DNA of 64,000 bases. Origin: Pseudomonadales bacterium (lineage in GTDB: Bacteria; Pseudomonadota; Gammaproteobacteria; Pseudomonadales; Ketobacteraceae). The stretch spans positions 121,658 to 185,657 of the forward strand of contig JAGUVW010000017.1 of the NCBI GenBank assembly GCA_020062665.1. The letters are read 5' to 3'. Below are positions 1 to 7,641 of the stretch, in pieces. The translations under genes were made by a program, and so were the position numbers. The notes under the pieces are model-generated. The model searched no databases. It was not told the DNA's origin and saw only the letters and a list, made by a program, of their open reading frames with translations. Each line of letters begins with the position of its first letter. Position 1 is the first letter of the stretch.

Positions 1-2
1 CG

Positions 3-50
3 GTGGCGCGCGCTCATCATCCGCTGGGATTCCTGCAGGCGCTGCTGTAA
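3..50 (+). CDS. C-terminal end of an unidentified gene
   Basis: An open frame enters from the left edge and stops at TAA 48-50. It encodes only about 15 residues ending HHPLGFLQALL, which I do not recognise. An inverted repeat follows at 65-90 and the next gene converges from the other strand, which fits a real gene end. So little is visible that chance is possible. Confidence 0.3.
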   Translation: MARAHHPLGFLQALL

Positions 51-64
51 CGGGGTGTTAGGTG

Positions 65-90
65 AGGGTGGCTTCGCAGGACGCCACCCT
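65..90. terminator. Hairpin between convergent genes
   Basis: AGGGTGGC (65-72) and GCCACCCT (83-90) form a perfect 8-bp stem with a 10-nt loop. It lies between a gene ending at 50 on the plus strand and one ending at 101 on the minus strand. There is no good T-run on either side, so it may be a weak bidirectional terminator or an RNA 3' end stabiliser. Confidence 0.4.
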
Positions 91-100
91 TATGGGAGCC

Positions 101-1003
101 TCAGCGATTGGCGAGGTTCTGCATGATGGCCATCATGGCTTCCTGACCGTTGCGGGGATGGTCGGTGCGGGTGAAGTCGGTGATGTTGTCCCACTGGGCA
201 GCAACGTCTTCGGCACTGAAGCCTTCGCTCAACTTGAAGCCCACACCCTTGGTGCGTTCCCAGCGCAGCGCGCCGATCCAGCCGGCGCCGACCTCGTAGA
301 GTCCACCGGTATCGTTACTTTTTTCATCGCACAGACGAATCACCAGCGGCGTCACGTATTCCGGCTTGAGCTGTTCGATCAGCGTCGGCGGCAGAATGGT
401 TTCCGTGAGGCGGGAACCGGCAATCGGCGCGATGGTGTTGACCAGGATGTTGGATTTCTTGCCCTCCAGCGCCAGGGTCTGGCTGAGGCCGTGCAGGGCG
501 AGCTTGGCCATGCTGTAGTTGGCCTGGCCGAAGTTGCCGTAAATGCCGGCGGCCGAGGCGGTGAAGATCAGGCGGCCGTAGCCCACTTCTTTCATGAAGG
601 GCCAGGCTGCATGGGAGACCTTGAACGCACCTTTGACGTGCACCTGGTACACCAGATCCCAGTCGTCTTCCGTCATCTTGTGGAAGCTCTTGTCGCGCAG
701 GATGCCGGCGTTGTTGACGACCACATCGATGCGACCGAAATTGTCCATGGCGGTCTGCACGATCTTGTCACCGTCGGTGACGGAATCATAGTTGGCAACG
801 GCTTCACCGCCAGCGGCGACGATTTCATCCACTACTACGTCGGCGGCAGATTTGCTGGCACCTTCGCCGAATGCGCTGCCACCCAGATCGTTGACCACAA
901 CCTTGGCACCACGACGGGCGAATTCCAGTGCATGGCTTCTGCCCAGTCCATTGCCGGCGCCAGTTACGATGACGACGCGATCATCGAAGCGGATTTGTGT
1001 CAT
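101..1003 (-). CDS. Short-chain dehydrogenase, (3R)-hydroxyacyl-CoA dehydrogenase-like
   Basis: This 300-residue protein is a classical short-chain dehydrogenase/reductase, probably oxidising a 3-hydroxyacyl-CoA or related alcohol with NAD(P). It has the nucleotide-binding TGAGNGLG motif near residue 15, NNAG near residue 97, and the Ser...YxxxK active site (S-A-A-G-I-Y-G, then Y-S-M-A-K) near residues 150-168. The VNDLGG segment after the first strand resembles the dehydrogenase domain of peroxisomal multifunctional enzyme type 2. The start has a good AGGAGA site 6 nt upstream. It lies downstream of, and in the same direction as, an acyl-CoA dehydrogenase, which supports a fatty-acid or acyl-CoA role. 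The exact substrate is unknown. Confidence 0.85.
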   Translation of the reverse strand: MTQIRFDDRVVIVTGAGNGLGRSHALEFARRGAKVVVNDLGGSAFGEGASKSAADVVVDEIVAAGGEAVANYDSVTDGDKIVQTAMDNFGRIDVVVNNAGILRDKSFHKMTEDDWDLVYQVHVKGAFKVSHAAWPFMKEVGYGRLIFTASAAGIYGNFGQANYSMAKLALHGLSQTLALEGKKSNILVNTIAPIAGSRLTETILPPTLIEQLKPEYVTPLVIRLCDEKSNDTGGLYEVGAGWIGALRWERTKGVGFKLSEGFSAEDVAAQWDNITDFTRTDHPRNGQEAMMAIMQNLANR

Positions 1004-1080
1004 GTCGGTCTCCTGTTGTTATGCTTTTGTGCCGGAGTGGTGGCGTGTCTGAATGCGATACCCACCCGCGTGCAACTGAC

Positions 1081-1107
1081 AAAGAAAAGGCGGTACAGTT
1101 ACCGCCT
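1081..1107 (-). terminator. Rho-independent terminator of the acyl-CoA dehydrogenase gene
   Basis: On the minus strand, AGGCGGTA, a 4-nt loop and TACCGCCT form an 8-bp stem followed by TTTCTTT. It lies just beyond the stop codon at 1141 and before the SDR gene start at 1003. The two co-directional genes are therefore probably separate transcription units or only partly coupled. Confidence 0.8.
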
Positions 1108-1140
1108 ATTTCCGTTTTCTGACTGTTTGCACAGTCCCCT

Positions 1141-2277
1141 CTATAGCCCCAGCCCGCGGCCAATGATTTCTTTCATGATTTCATTGGTTCCAGCGAAGAT
1201 CCGGGTAATCCGCGCGTCGGTGTACGCTCGCGCGATTGGATATTCCATCATGTAACCGGCGCCGCCGTGGAACTGGACGCACTGATCCACCACGCGGTTG
1301 AGCAGATCGGTAGTCCACCACTTGGACATGGCGGCTTCGTCCGGTGTCAGCTTGCCGTCCAGCAGTTTCATCACCAGGTTGTCGACGAAGGTCTGGCCGA
1401 TGGTGATTTCGGTTTTCATTTCCGCCATGCCGAAGCGGGTATTCTGGAATTTGCCGATCGGCTTGCCAAAGGCTTTGCGCTCTTTGACATATTTCAGGGT
1501 TTCTTCGAAGGCGAACCAGGAACCGGCAACGGCGCCGATGGCACATACCAGACGTTCCTGCGCCAGTTTCTGCATCAGGTAGATGAAGCCCATGCCGGGT
1601 TGGCCCAGTACGTTGGTTTTCGGCACGATGACGTTTTCGAAGAACAGTTCGGCGGTGTCCTGGGAAGGCATGCCCATTTTTTTCAGCTTGCGGCCGCGGT
1701 TGAAACCTTCCATGCCGCGCTCGACGACGACCAGGGTCACGCCTTGCTCGGCTTTGGCAGCCACGATCACCAGATCGGCCAGGATGCCGTTGGAGATGTA
1801 GGTTTTGGCACCGTTCAGGATGTAGTGATCGCCTTTGTCCTCGAGCTTGGATTTGATGGCCTGCAGGTCGGAGCCGGTGTCAGGCTCGGTCATGGCGATG
1901 GCCAGGATTTTTTCGCCGCTGCACACGCCAGGCAGCCAGCGACGCTTCTGTTCGTCGTTGGCGTAGGCATCAAGGTAGGGCGCGATAACGTCGTTATGCA
2001 GGCTGAGGGCGAAGCCGCTTTCGCCGATGCGGGACAGTTCTTCGATCATGATCTGGGCGTAGCGGAAATCCTTGAGGCCCAGGCCGCCAAATTCTTCATC
2101 GATTTGCGGTGCCAGGAAGCCGTTTTCGCCGGCCAGTGTCCAGATGTCGCGATCAACGATGCCTTGTTCGATCCACTTTTCGGTTTTGGGAGCAACTTCT
2201 TCGGCGCAGAAACGGCGGAAGTTGTCGCGGAATACCTTGTGCTCTTCTTCGAATATGGCGCGGTTGTCGAAACTCAT
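1141..2277 (-). CDS. Acyl-CoA dehydrogenase (long-chain/isovaleryl type)
   Basis: A 378-residue FAD-dependent acyl-CoA dehydrogenase, which makes trans-2-enoyl-CoA in beta-oxidation or amino-acid breakdown. The three expected parts are present: an N-terminal helical domain, a middle beta domain with AMTEPDTGSD, and a C-terminal helical domain with FHGGAGYMMEYP and a final IFAGTNEIM. The residue before GT in that last motif is Ala, not the catalytic Glu of medium-chain enzymes, so the base presumably lies earlier as in long-chain and isovaleryl enzymes. The frame is open 44 codons further upstream, but I chose the ATG at 2277 because of its ACGGAG ribosome site and the MSFDNRAIF start. An AraC-type regulator diverges from it. 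Confidence 0.9.
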   Translation of the reverse strand: MSFDNRAIFEEEHKVFRDNFRRFCAEEVAPKTEKWIEQGIVDRDIWTLAGENGFLAPQIDEEFGGLGLKDFRYAQIMIEELSRIGESGFALSLHNDVIAPYLDAYANDEQKRRWLPGVCSGEKILAIAMTEPDTGSDLQAIKSKLEDKGDHYILNGAKTYISNGILADLVIVAAKAEQGVTLVVVERGMEGFNRGRKLKKMGMPSQDTAELFFENVIVPKTNVLGQPGMGFIYLMQKLAQERLVCAIGAVAGSWFAFEETLKYVKERKAFGKPIGKFQNTRFGMAEMKTEITIGQTFVDNLVMKLLDGKLTPDEAAMSKWWTTDLLNRVVDQCVQFHGGAGYMMEYPIARAYTDARITRIFAGTNEIMKEIIGRGLGL

Positions 2278-2594
2278 TCTGTGGCTCCGTTCTGATGATG
2301 CCTGAGGGCTTGTGGCGGTTTGGTCGCGGGATGAGACGCTGCAACCAGTGACTGCGCAAAAGATGGCTGATTTGGTGTCAATTATTGGTGTCATACCAGG
2401 GGCCAACAATGACGTAATCTGCCATTTTTCCTGACTTAAAAGGTCAGCAACGCTGGAAGTTCCCGAGGGAAGTCAGTAGAGTTATAAAGCTCTGTTTTTG
2501 CAGCTTGTCAGTCACATTCCTGTGATCGTAGCGGAGCCGCAGGCATCTGTCGAGCTTGCTTAACCATCTGAATTTCATAATAAAAAGGCGCGGT
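2278..2594. promoter_or_regulatory. Divergent promoter region with an imperfect palindrome
   Basis: This gap of about 315 bp separates the acyl-CoA dehydrogenase (left) from the AraC-type regulator (right) and must carry both promoters. The only clear structure is the inverted repeat TGAC-TTAAAAG-GTCA at 2432-2446. I see no gene in it: the open frame covering 2278-2409 is an upstream extension of the dehydrogenase frame without a ribosome site. Confidence 0.45.
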
Positions 2595-3608
2595 GTGAGC
2601 GGAAACAACATTCCAATCAATCAGGTGTTGCTGTTGCTGGAAGCGGCCAAGCGCAGTGGGGTCAGCAGTGAGGAATTGCTGGGTGAATGTGGCATCGATG
2701 CGATGCTGCTGCGTTCGCCGGATGCCCGCGTTAGCAAGCGCCAGATGATTCAGCTGATGTTGGCGGTGATGCACCGCACTGAAGATGAATTCATGGGATT
2801 TGGCGAGGGCCGGGTGTCCAAGCCGGGCACTTTCAGCATGATGGCCCACGCCGTGATCAATTGCGCGACGCTGGAAAAAGCGATCCGCCGCGGCATCAAG
2901 TTTTACGAGTTGTTCGAACTGGCAATCGTGGGCCGGCTGATTCAGACCCAGGACGAAGCCTGCATCCGTTTCATTTCCCATCGCGAAGTGAGTTTTCGCC
3001 CGTATGTGCTCGAGGCGGTGGTGTTTCTGACGGTGCGGTTTCTGAGTTGGCTGATTGGCCAGCAGATCGTGCCCAAGCGTATCAATCTGGATTTTCCCAC
3101 CCTGGATGACGGCGAGTATGCCAGCCAGTTTCCCTGTCAGGTGCATTACAAACAATTGCATTGCGAGATCGTGCTGGACAGTCGCTACATGCAGATGCCG
3201 CTGGTGCAGAACGCGCTGTCGCTGAGCAAATTCCTGCGGTCGTCGCTGGAGGAGTTAATGGATGGCGATATCCAGAACGCCAGCCTCAACGCCCAGATCC
3301 GCAGCATCATCAGCAAGGAGTTTGGCAATAATTTTCCGGATTTTTCCGTGGTGTGTGACAAGCTGGCGATGACGCCGCAAACCCTGCGCCGTCGGCTGAA
3401 GGATGAAAACACCAGCTATCAGGAAATCAAGGATTCCATCCGCAAGGATGCGTCGATCTATTATCTGTCGAAACCGGAGCTGACCATCGACGAGATCGCG
3501 TTGCTGATGGGTTTCTCCGAGGCCAGTTCCTTTCATCGCGCTTTCAAGAAGTGGACAGGCAAAACGCCGTCCGCCTATCGCCAGGAGTTGCTGGCGAGTC
3601 ACAACTGA
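2595..3608 (+). CDS. AraC-family transcriptional regulator (OruR/ArgR-like)
   Basis: A regulator of about 337 residues with an N-terminal arabinose-binding-like ligand domain (roughly residues 5-190) and a C-terminal AraC DNA-binding domain. The last 90 residues hold two helix-turn-helix units (DKLAMTPQTLRRRL and IDEIALLMGFSEASSFHRAFKKWTG). The frame runs back to a TTG at 2556. I prefer the GTG at 2595 because AAGG lies just upstream and relatives start about ten residues before the QVLLLLEAA segment. It is divergent from the acyl-CoA dehydrogenase and likely controls it, with an acyl or amino-acid-derived effector. That link is inference from position. Confidence 0.85.
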   Translation: MSGNNIPINQVLLLLEAAKRSGVSSEELLGECGIDAMLLRSPDARVSKRQMIQLMLAVMHRTEDEFMGFGEGRVSKPGTFSMMAHAVINCATLEKAIRRGIKFYELFELAIVGRLIQTQDEACIRFISHREVSFRPYVLEAVVFLTVRFLSWLIGQQIVPKRINLDFPTLDDGEYASQFPCQVHYKQLHCEIVLDSRYMQMPLVQNALSLSKFLRSSLEELMDGDIQNASLNAQIRSIISKEFGNNFPDFSVVCDKLAMTPQTLRRRLKDENTSYQEIKDSIRKDASIYYLSKPELTIDEIALLMGFSEASSFHRAFKKWTGKTPSAYRQELLASHN

Positions 3609-3614
3609 TTCCGT

Positions 3615-5276
3615 TCAATCGAGCAGATATTCCACATTCACCCGTGTGCCGCCGTTGCTGTATTCGACGCGGGCGCAGAGGGTTTGCAGCAGCGAGATGC
3701 CGCGACCGAAGGCGTCGTCGTCGCCGGGTGGGCGATGCTGACTGAAATCGAAGCCCTGGCCGCTGTCGTCCACCCGCATCTTGATGCAGGTGCGGGTGTG
3801 GTCGCAGGAAAGTGCCAGTGCAATGTTGACGTAACCGTCGTCGAGACTGCGCAGGCGTTGTTCCCGCTGCTGGTAGTAATCCAGGTAACCTTCTTCGCTG
3901 CGTTTCAATTCCGAACTCAGTCCCAGTACGCCGTGTTCCAGGGCGTTGGCGAACAGTTCCGCCAGGATGGTGTGCAGGTAATCTTTGTGGCGCTCCACGT
4001 GGGGTGAGGTGCCCAGCATGTCGATCAGTTGCGGCACCGGCGATCCGCTGCGTAGCTGTTGCGGTGTCAGGCGCACATTCAGCTGCCAGGGCACCAGCGC
4101 GGGAGGCGTGCCAGGTTCGGCGTCGCCGGCGCTGACCTGAACCGGTTTGCAGGTGAGCTCCAGCAGGGTGATGTCGTCGATCTGGCCCTTGCCGCTGCTG
4201 AATGTCGTGACATCGTCGATCAGGGTGGTGAAGGGATCGGGTGTGGTGCCGGTGAAATGCCGGATCAGGCGGGTTTCGCCATAGAGTTCCCCGTTGCCGT
4301 CCTGGGCCTCGGGAATGCCGTCGGTGTACAGATAGACCCGATCGCCCTGATCCACTTCGACGATGTGTGGATTACGCTCGAATTCATCGTCCTGCAGGAT
4401 GCCCAGCGGCATGTGGGTGGACTGGATGCGTTCTTTCAGGCGGCCCTGATTGTCGGTGAGGATGGCCTCGGGCATGCCGCCCATCCACAGTGACAGACGC
4501 TTACCGTCGGCGCTGAGTTCGGCGATGGCGGCGGCGGCAAACATGTAGTCGGGCAGGAATTTCGTCAGCACCTTGTTGAGGGCACGGGCGATGCTGCTGA
4601 CCGAGGCGCCTTGCTGGGTGGCGTCGAAAAAGGTCTGCGACATGGGAATGGCGCCAATGGCAGCGGGCAGGCCGTGGCCGGTGAAGTCCGCCAGCAGCGC
4701 ATAAAGCCCACCCGAGGGACTCACCGAGACCAGCAGCAGATCGCCGTTGAAGGTGGCCGCCGGCGAGATGTACTGGCGGATGTTGCCGCAGTCCAGCCTA
4801 CTGGCGGCAAGGGCGTTGTCGAACACGGTTTTGGCAATTTCGTGCTCGCGCTGTGTCAGGTGATTGAGCCGGGTCAGTTGCCGGTTCTGCCGGTTCAGTT
4901 GCTCGTTCAGATCCTTGATGCGGCTGTGAGCCTTGATCTTGGCCTGCAGTACCTGTTCGTTGATGGGCTTGGAAAGGAAATCGTCGCCGCCGATGGATAG
5001 GCATTTGGCGAGGGAGGCGTCGTCGGACAGCGCGGTGAGAAAGATGATGGGAACGTGACGATCGCCCAGATATTCCTTGATGGCCTGGGTGGCTTCGAAG
5101 CCGTCCATCACCGGCATCATGACATCCATCAGCACCAGATCGATGTCGCTCTGCTTGAACAGCTCAACCGCCTGTCGCCCGTCCTTGGCTTCGACGACGC
5201 TGTGTCCATCGTCTTCCAGAATCCAGGTCAGCAGCTTGCGGTTCGCTTCGGTGTCATCCACCACCAGTATTTTCAT
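3615..5276 (-). CDS. hsbR: Response regulator/PP2C phosphatase/anti-sigma kinase fusion (HsbR/CrsR-like)
   Basis: A 553-residue partner-switching protein. Residues 1-120 are a receiver domain with the D7-D8 acidic pair, phospho-acceptor D51 and the FLSKP lysine. A coiled-coil-like linker follows, then a SpoIIE/PP2C serine phosphatase (about 150-375; ADFTGHG, YTDGIPEAQ, GQIDDITLL). The last 150 residues are a GHKL ATPase/kinase domain with ELFANALEHG and VDDSGQGFD. This architecture matches Pseudomonas HsbR and Shewanella CrsR, which dephosphorylate and phosphorylate a STAS partner to control an anti-sigma factor. The partner gene lies 21 bp upstream and is read in the same direction. No histidine kinase is adjacent. 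The gene ends 6 bp from the convergent AraC gene. Confidence 0.88.
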   Translation of the reverse strand: MKILVVDDTEANRKLLTWILEDDGHSVVEAKDGRQAVELFKQSDIDLVLMDVMMPVMDGFEATQAIKEYLGDRHVPIIFLTALSDDASLAKCLSIGGDDFLSKPINEQVLQAKIKAHSRIKDLNEQLNRQNRQLTRLNHLTQREHEIAKTVFDNALAASRLDCGNIRQYISPAATFNGDLLLVSVSPSGGLYALLADFTGHGLPAAIGAIPMSQTFFDATQQGASVSSIARALNKVLTKFLPDYMFAAAAIAELSADGKRLSLWMGGMPEAILTDNQGRLKERIQSTHMPLGILQDDEFERNPHIVEVDQGDRVYLYTDGIPEAQDGNGELYGETRLIRHFTGTTPDPFTTLIDDVTTFSSGKGQIDDITLLELTCKPVQVSAGDAEPGTPPALVPWQLNVRLTPQQLRSGSPVPQLIDMLGTSPHVERHKDYLHTILAELFANALEHGVLGLSSELKRSEEGYLDYYQQREQRLRSLDDGYVNIALALSCDHTRTCIKMRVDDSGQGFDFSQHRPPGDDDAFGRGISLLQTLCARVEYSNGGTRVNVEYLLD

Positions 5277-5297
5277 TGCGACAATCCGTGCCGGTGA

Positions 5298-5594
5298 TCA
5301 TTCCAGACTGAATTTTTTGTCGAAGCGGGAGATGGTGAGAATTTTCTTGATCTGGGGGCGGCAGTTGATGATGGAGATTTTCGCGCTGTCGCCCAGGCTT
5401 TTGCGCATGTTCAGCAGCATGCCCAGCGCCGAGCTGTCCATGTGTTCGGTAGCGCGCATGTCGATGATGTAGTTGACGTTCTTGTGTTCGGCGTAGGCGT
5501 TGCGGAATTCCTGCACGATCTCGAAATCGAAGCGGCCGCTGATGCTGATGGTGAGGTTTTTTCCATCACTGGAAAGTGCGCTTTCTACGGGCAT
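5298..5594 (-). CDS. hsbA: STAS-domain anti-sigma factor antagonist (HsbA/CrsA-like)
   Basis: A single-domain STAS protein of 98 residues, the expected substrate of the phosphatase/kinase encoded just downstream. The conserved MDSSALGMLL segment holds the serine that is phosphorylated in this family. The unphosphorylated form would sequester an anti-sigma factor. The frame is open upstream, but the ATG at 5594 has a clean AAGGAG site and gives a STAS domain of normal length. In Pseudomonas the equivalent protein binds FlgM and switches motility and biofilm formation; no target gene is visible here. Confidence 0.87.
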   Translation of the reverse strand: MPVESALSSDGKNLTISISGRFDFEIVQEFRNAYAEHKNVNYIIDMRATEHMDSSALGMLLNMRKSLGDSAKISIINCRPQIKKILTISRFDKKFSLE

Positions 5595-5743
5595 TGTGGA
5601 TCTCCTTGCTGACAGGGCACTGTATTTTCTCATTGTAGTGCACGTCAGTCGCCGGTGACACCGGTTGCAGATGAATCCGTTCAGTGCGCAGGCTTGCGTG
5701 GTTTTGCCCTGCAGGCCTGCCGTTTTTCGTGCGGAAATGCCGG

Positions 5744-7639
5744 TCAGCGGGAATCCAGTTCCGACCAGCGTTCGAAGGCAGTTTCCAGGGCTTTTTCCGC
5801 TGCGGTGGCTTTGGTTTGCAGGGCTTGAACGGCGTTGGCGCCTTGTTGGTACAACGTGGGGTCGGCCAGTTGCTGGTGCAGTTGTGCCAGTTCCTGTTCC
5901 AGTTTTTCAATGGTCTGGGGCAGGGTTTCCAGTTCCTTCTGTTCCTTGTAGCTGAGCTTTTTCTTGGCGGCTGGTGCCGGTTTACTGTCGGTTTTGGGTT
6001 CGGCTTTTGGCGTGGAAGTTTCCTTCGCCGGAGTTGTGGCTGCTGTTGTTTTGCGCTGGCGCAACCAGTCGTCGTAACCGCCCACGTATTCGTTGATCAC
6101 GCCGTCGCCCTCGAACACGAAGGTGCTGGTGACGATGTTGTTGAGGAACTGGCGATCGTGGCTGACCAGCAGGATGGTGCCCTGGTATTGGGTGACGATT
6201 TCTTCCAGCAGCTCCAGGGTTTCGATGTCGAGGTCGTTGGTGGGTTCGTCCATCACCAGCAGGTTCGAGGGCTTGGTGAACAGCTTGGCCAGCAGCAGAC
6301 GGTTGCGTTCGCCACCGGACAGGGAGCGGATGGGCGTATGGGCGCGCTCGGGGCTGAACAGGAAATCCTGCAGATAGCCCATGATGTGCTTCTGCTGGCC
6401 GTTGACGGTGACGGTGTCGCGGCCGCCGCCGACGTTTTCCCGCACGTTCATGTTTTCGTCCAGTTGCGCGCGCAGCTGGTCGAAATAGGCGACCTCGACG
6501 TTGGTGCCGATGGTGACCTTGCCGCTGTCGGGTTTGCGCTGGCCGAGCAAGGTCTGAATCAGGGTGGATTTGCCGACGCCGTTGGGGCCGACGATGCCGA
6601 TGCGGTCGCCGCGCAGGATGACGGTGGAAAAATCCTTCACGATGGGGCGGCCGTTGAAGCTCACGTTGATGTGTTCGGCCTCGATGACTTTCTGCCCGCT
6701 GGATTCCGCCTGCTGGATGGTGGCTTTCATGTTGCCCTGGCGTTCACGGCGTTTGGAGCGTTCCAGACGCATGGCTTCCAGTGCGCGCACGCGGCCTTCA
6801 TTGCGGGTGCGGCGGGCCTTGATACCCTGACGAATCCAGACTTCTTCCTGCGACAGTTTTTTATCGAAGCGTTCCCATTCCAGTGCTTCGGCGTGCAGCA
6901 CTTCTTCCTTGCGGCGCAGGTAATTGTCGTAATCGCCGGGCCAGTCGGTGAGCTTGCCGCGATCCAGATCGACGATGCGGGTGGCGAGCTTTTTCAGGAA
7001 GGCGCGGTCGTGGGTGATGAACAGCACGGCGTTGCGATACTGCAGCAGGAATTCTTCCAGCCAGTTGATGGATTCGATGTCGAGATGGTTAGTGGGTTCG
7101 TCCAGCAGCAGGATGTCGGGTTCCTGCACCAGTGCACGGGCCAGCAGCACGCGGCGTTTCACTCCGCCAGACTGGGCGAGAAATTCCACGTCGCCGTCCA
7201 GATCCAGCTTGGACAGGGCGGTGTCCACCCGCTGTTGGAGTTGCCAGCCGTCCTTGTCTTCCAGTTGTTTCTGCACCTGCTCCATTTCGGCGAAGGCTTT
7301 GTCGTCGCCGTGGGACACCGCTTCCAGCAGGTGATGGTATTGCTTGATCAGGTCGCCCACCTGGCCGAGGCCCGAGGCCACCACGTCGAAAACGGTGCCG
7401 CGGGCGTCCTGGGGCACTTCCTGCTCCAGCCAGGCGATCTTGATGCCGGGGATGGCTTCCACCACGCCGCTGTCGGGCTTGATCTGGCCGCTGATGATCT
7501 TGAGCAGGGTGGACTTGCCGGTGCCGTTGCGCCCCACCAGACATACCCGCTCGCCCTTGTCGAGGGTGAGGGAGGCGCCGGACAGCAATTCCGGCCCACC
7601 AAAGGCCAGGTGGAGGTCGCGCAGGCGGATCAGTGGCAT
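5744..7639 (-). CDS. uup: ABC-F ATPase Uup
   Basis: A 631-residue soluble protein with two ABC ATPase domains and no membrane segments, as in the ABC-F family. Walker A motifs are GRNGTGKST (about residue 38) and GPNGVGKST (about 350). Signature motifs are LAQSGGVKRR, which is degenerate, and RSLSGGERNR. Each domain has a LLLDEPTNHLDI or LVMDEPTNDLDI Walker B/D-loop. The C-terminal lysine- and glutamate-rich coiled coil (about 560-631) is the DNA-binding extension typical of Uup. ABC-F proteins act on the ribosome, and Uup also affects transposon excision. Its ATG lies 2 nt after the ybbP stop (TGACCATG), so it is probably translationally coupled as the third gene of the ybbA-ybbP-uup operon. 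Confidence 0.9.
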   Translation of the reverse strand: MPLIRLRDLHLAFGGPELLSGASLTLDKGERVCLVGRNGTGKSTLLKIISGQIKPDSGVVEAIPGIKIAWLEQEVPQDARGTVFDVVASGLGQVGDLIKQYHHLLEAVSHGDDKAFAEMEQVQKQLEDKDGWQLQQRVDTALSKLDLDGDVEFLAQSGGVKRRVLLARALVQEPDILLLDEPTNHLDIESINWLEEFLLQYRNAVLFITHDRAFLKKLATRIVDLDRGKLTDWPGDYDNYLRRKEEVLHAEALEWERFDKKLSQEEVWIRQGIKARRTRNEGRVRALEAMRLERSKRRERQGNMKATIQQAESSGQKVIEAEHINVSFNGRPIVKDFSTVILRGDRIGIVGPNGVGKSTLIQTLLGQRKPDSGKVTIGTNVEVAYFDQLRAQLDENMNVRENVGGGRDTVTVNGQQKHIMGYLQDFLFSPERAHTPIRSLSGGERNRLLLAKLFTKPSNLLVMDEPTNDLDIETLELLEEIVTQYQGTILLVSHDRQFLNNIVTSTFVFEGDGVINEYVGGYDDWLRQRKTTAATTPAKETSTPKAEPKTDSKPAPAAKKKLSYKEQKELETLPQTIEKLEQELAQLHQQLADPTLYQQGANAVQALQTKATAAEKALETAFERWSELDSR

Positions 7640-7641
7640 GG

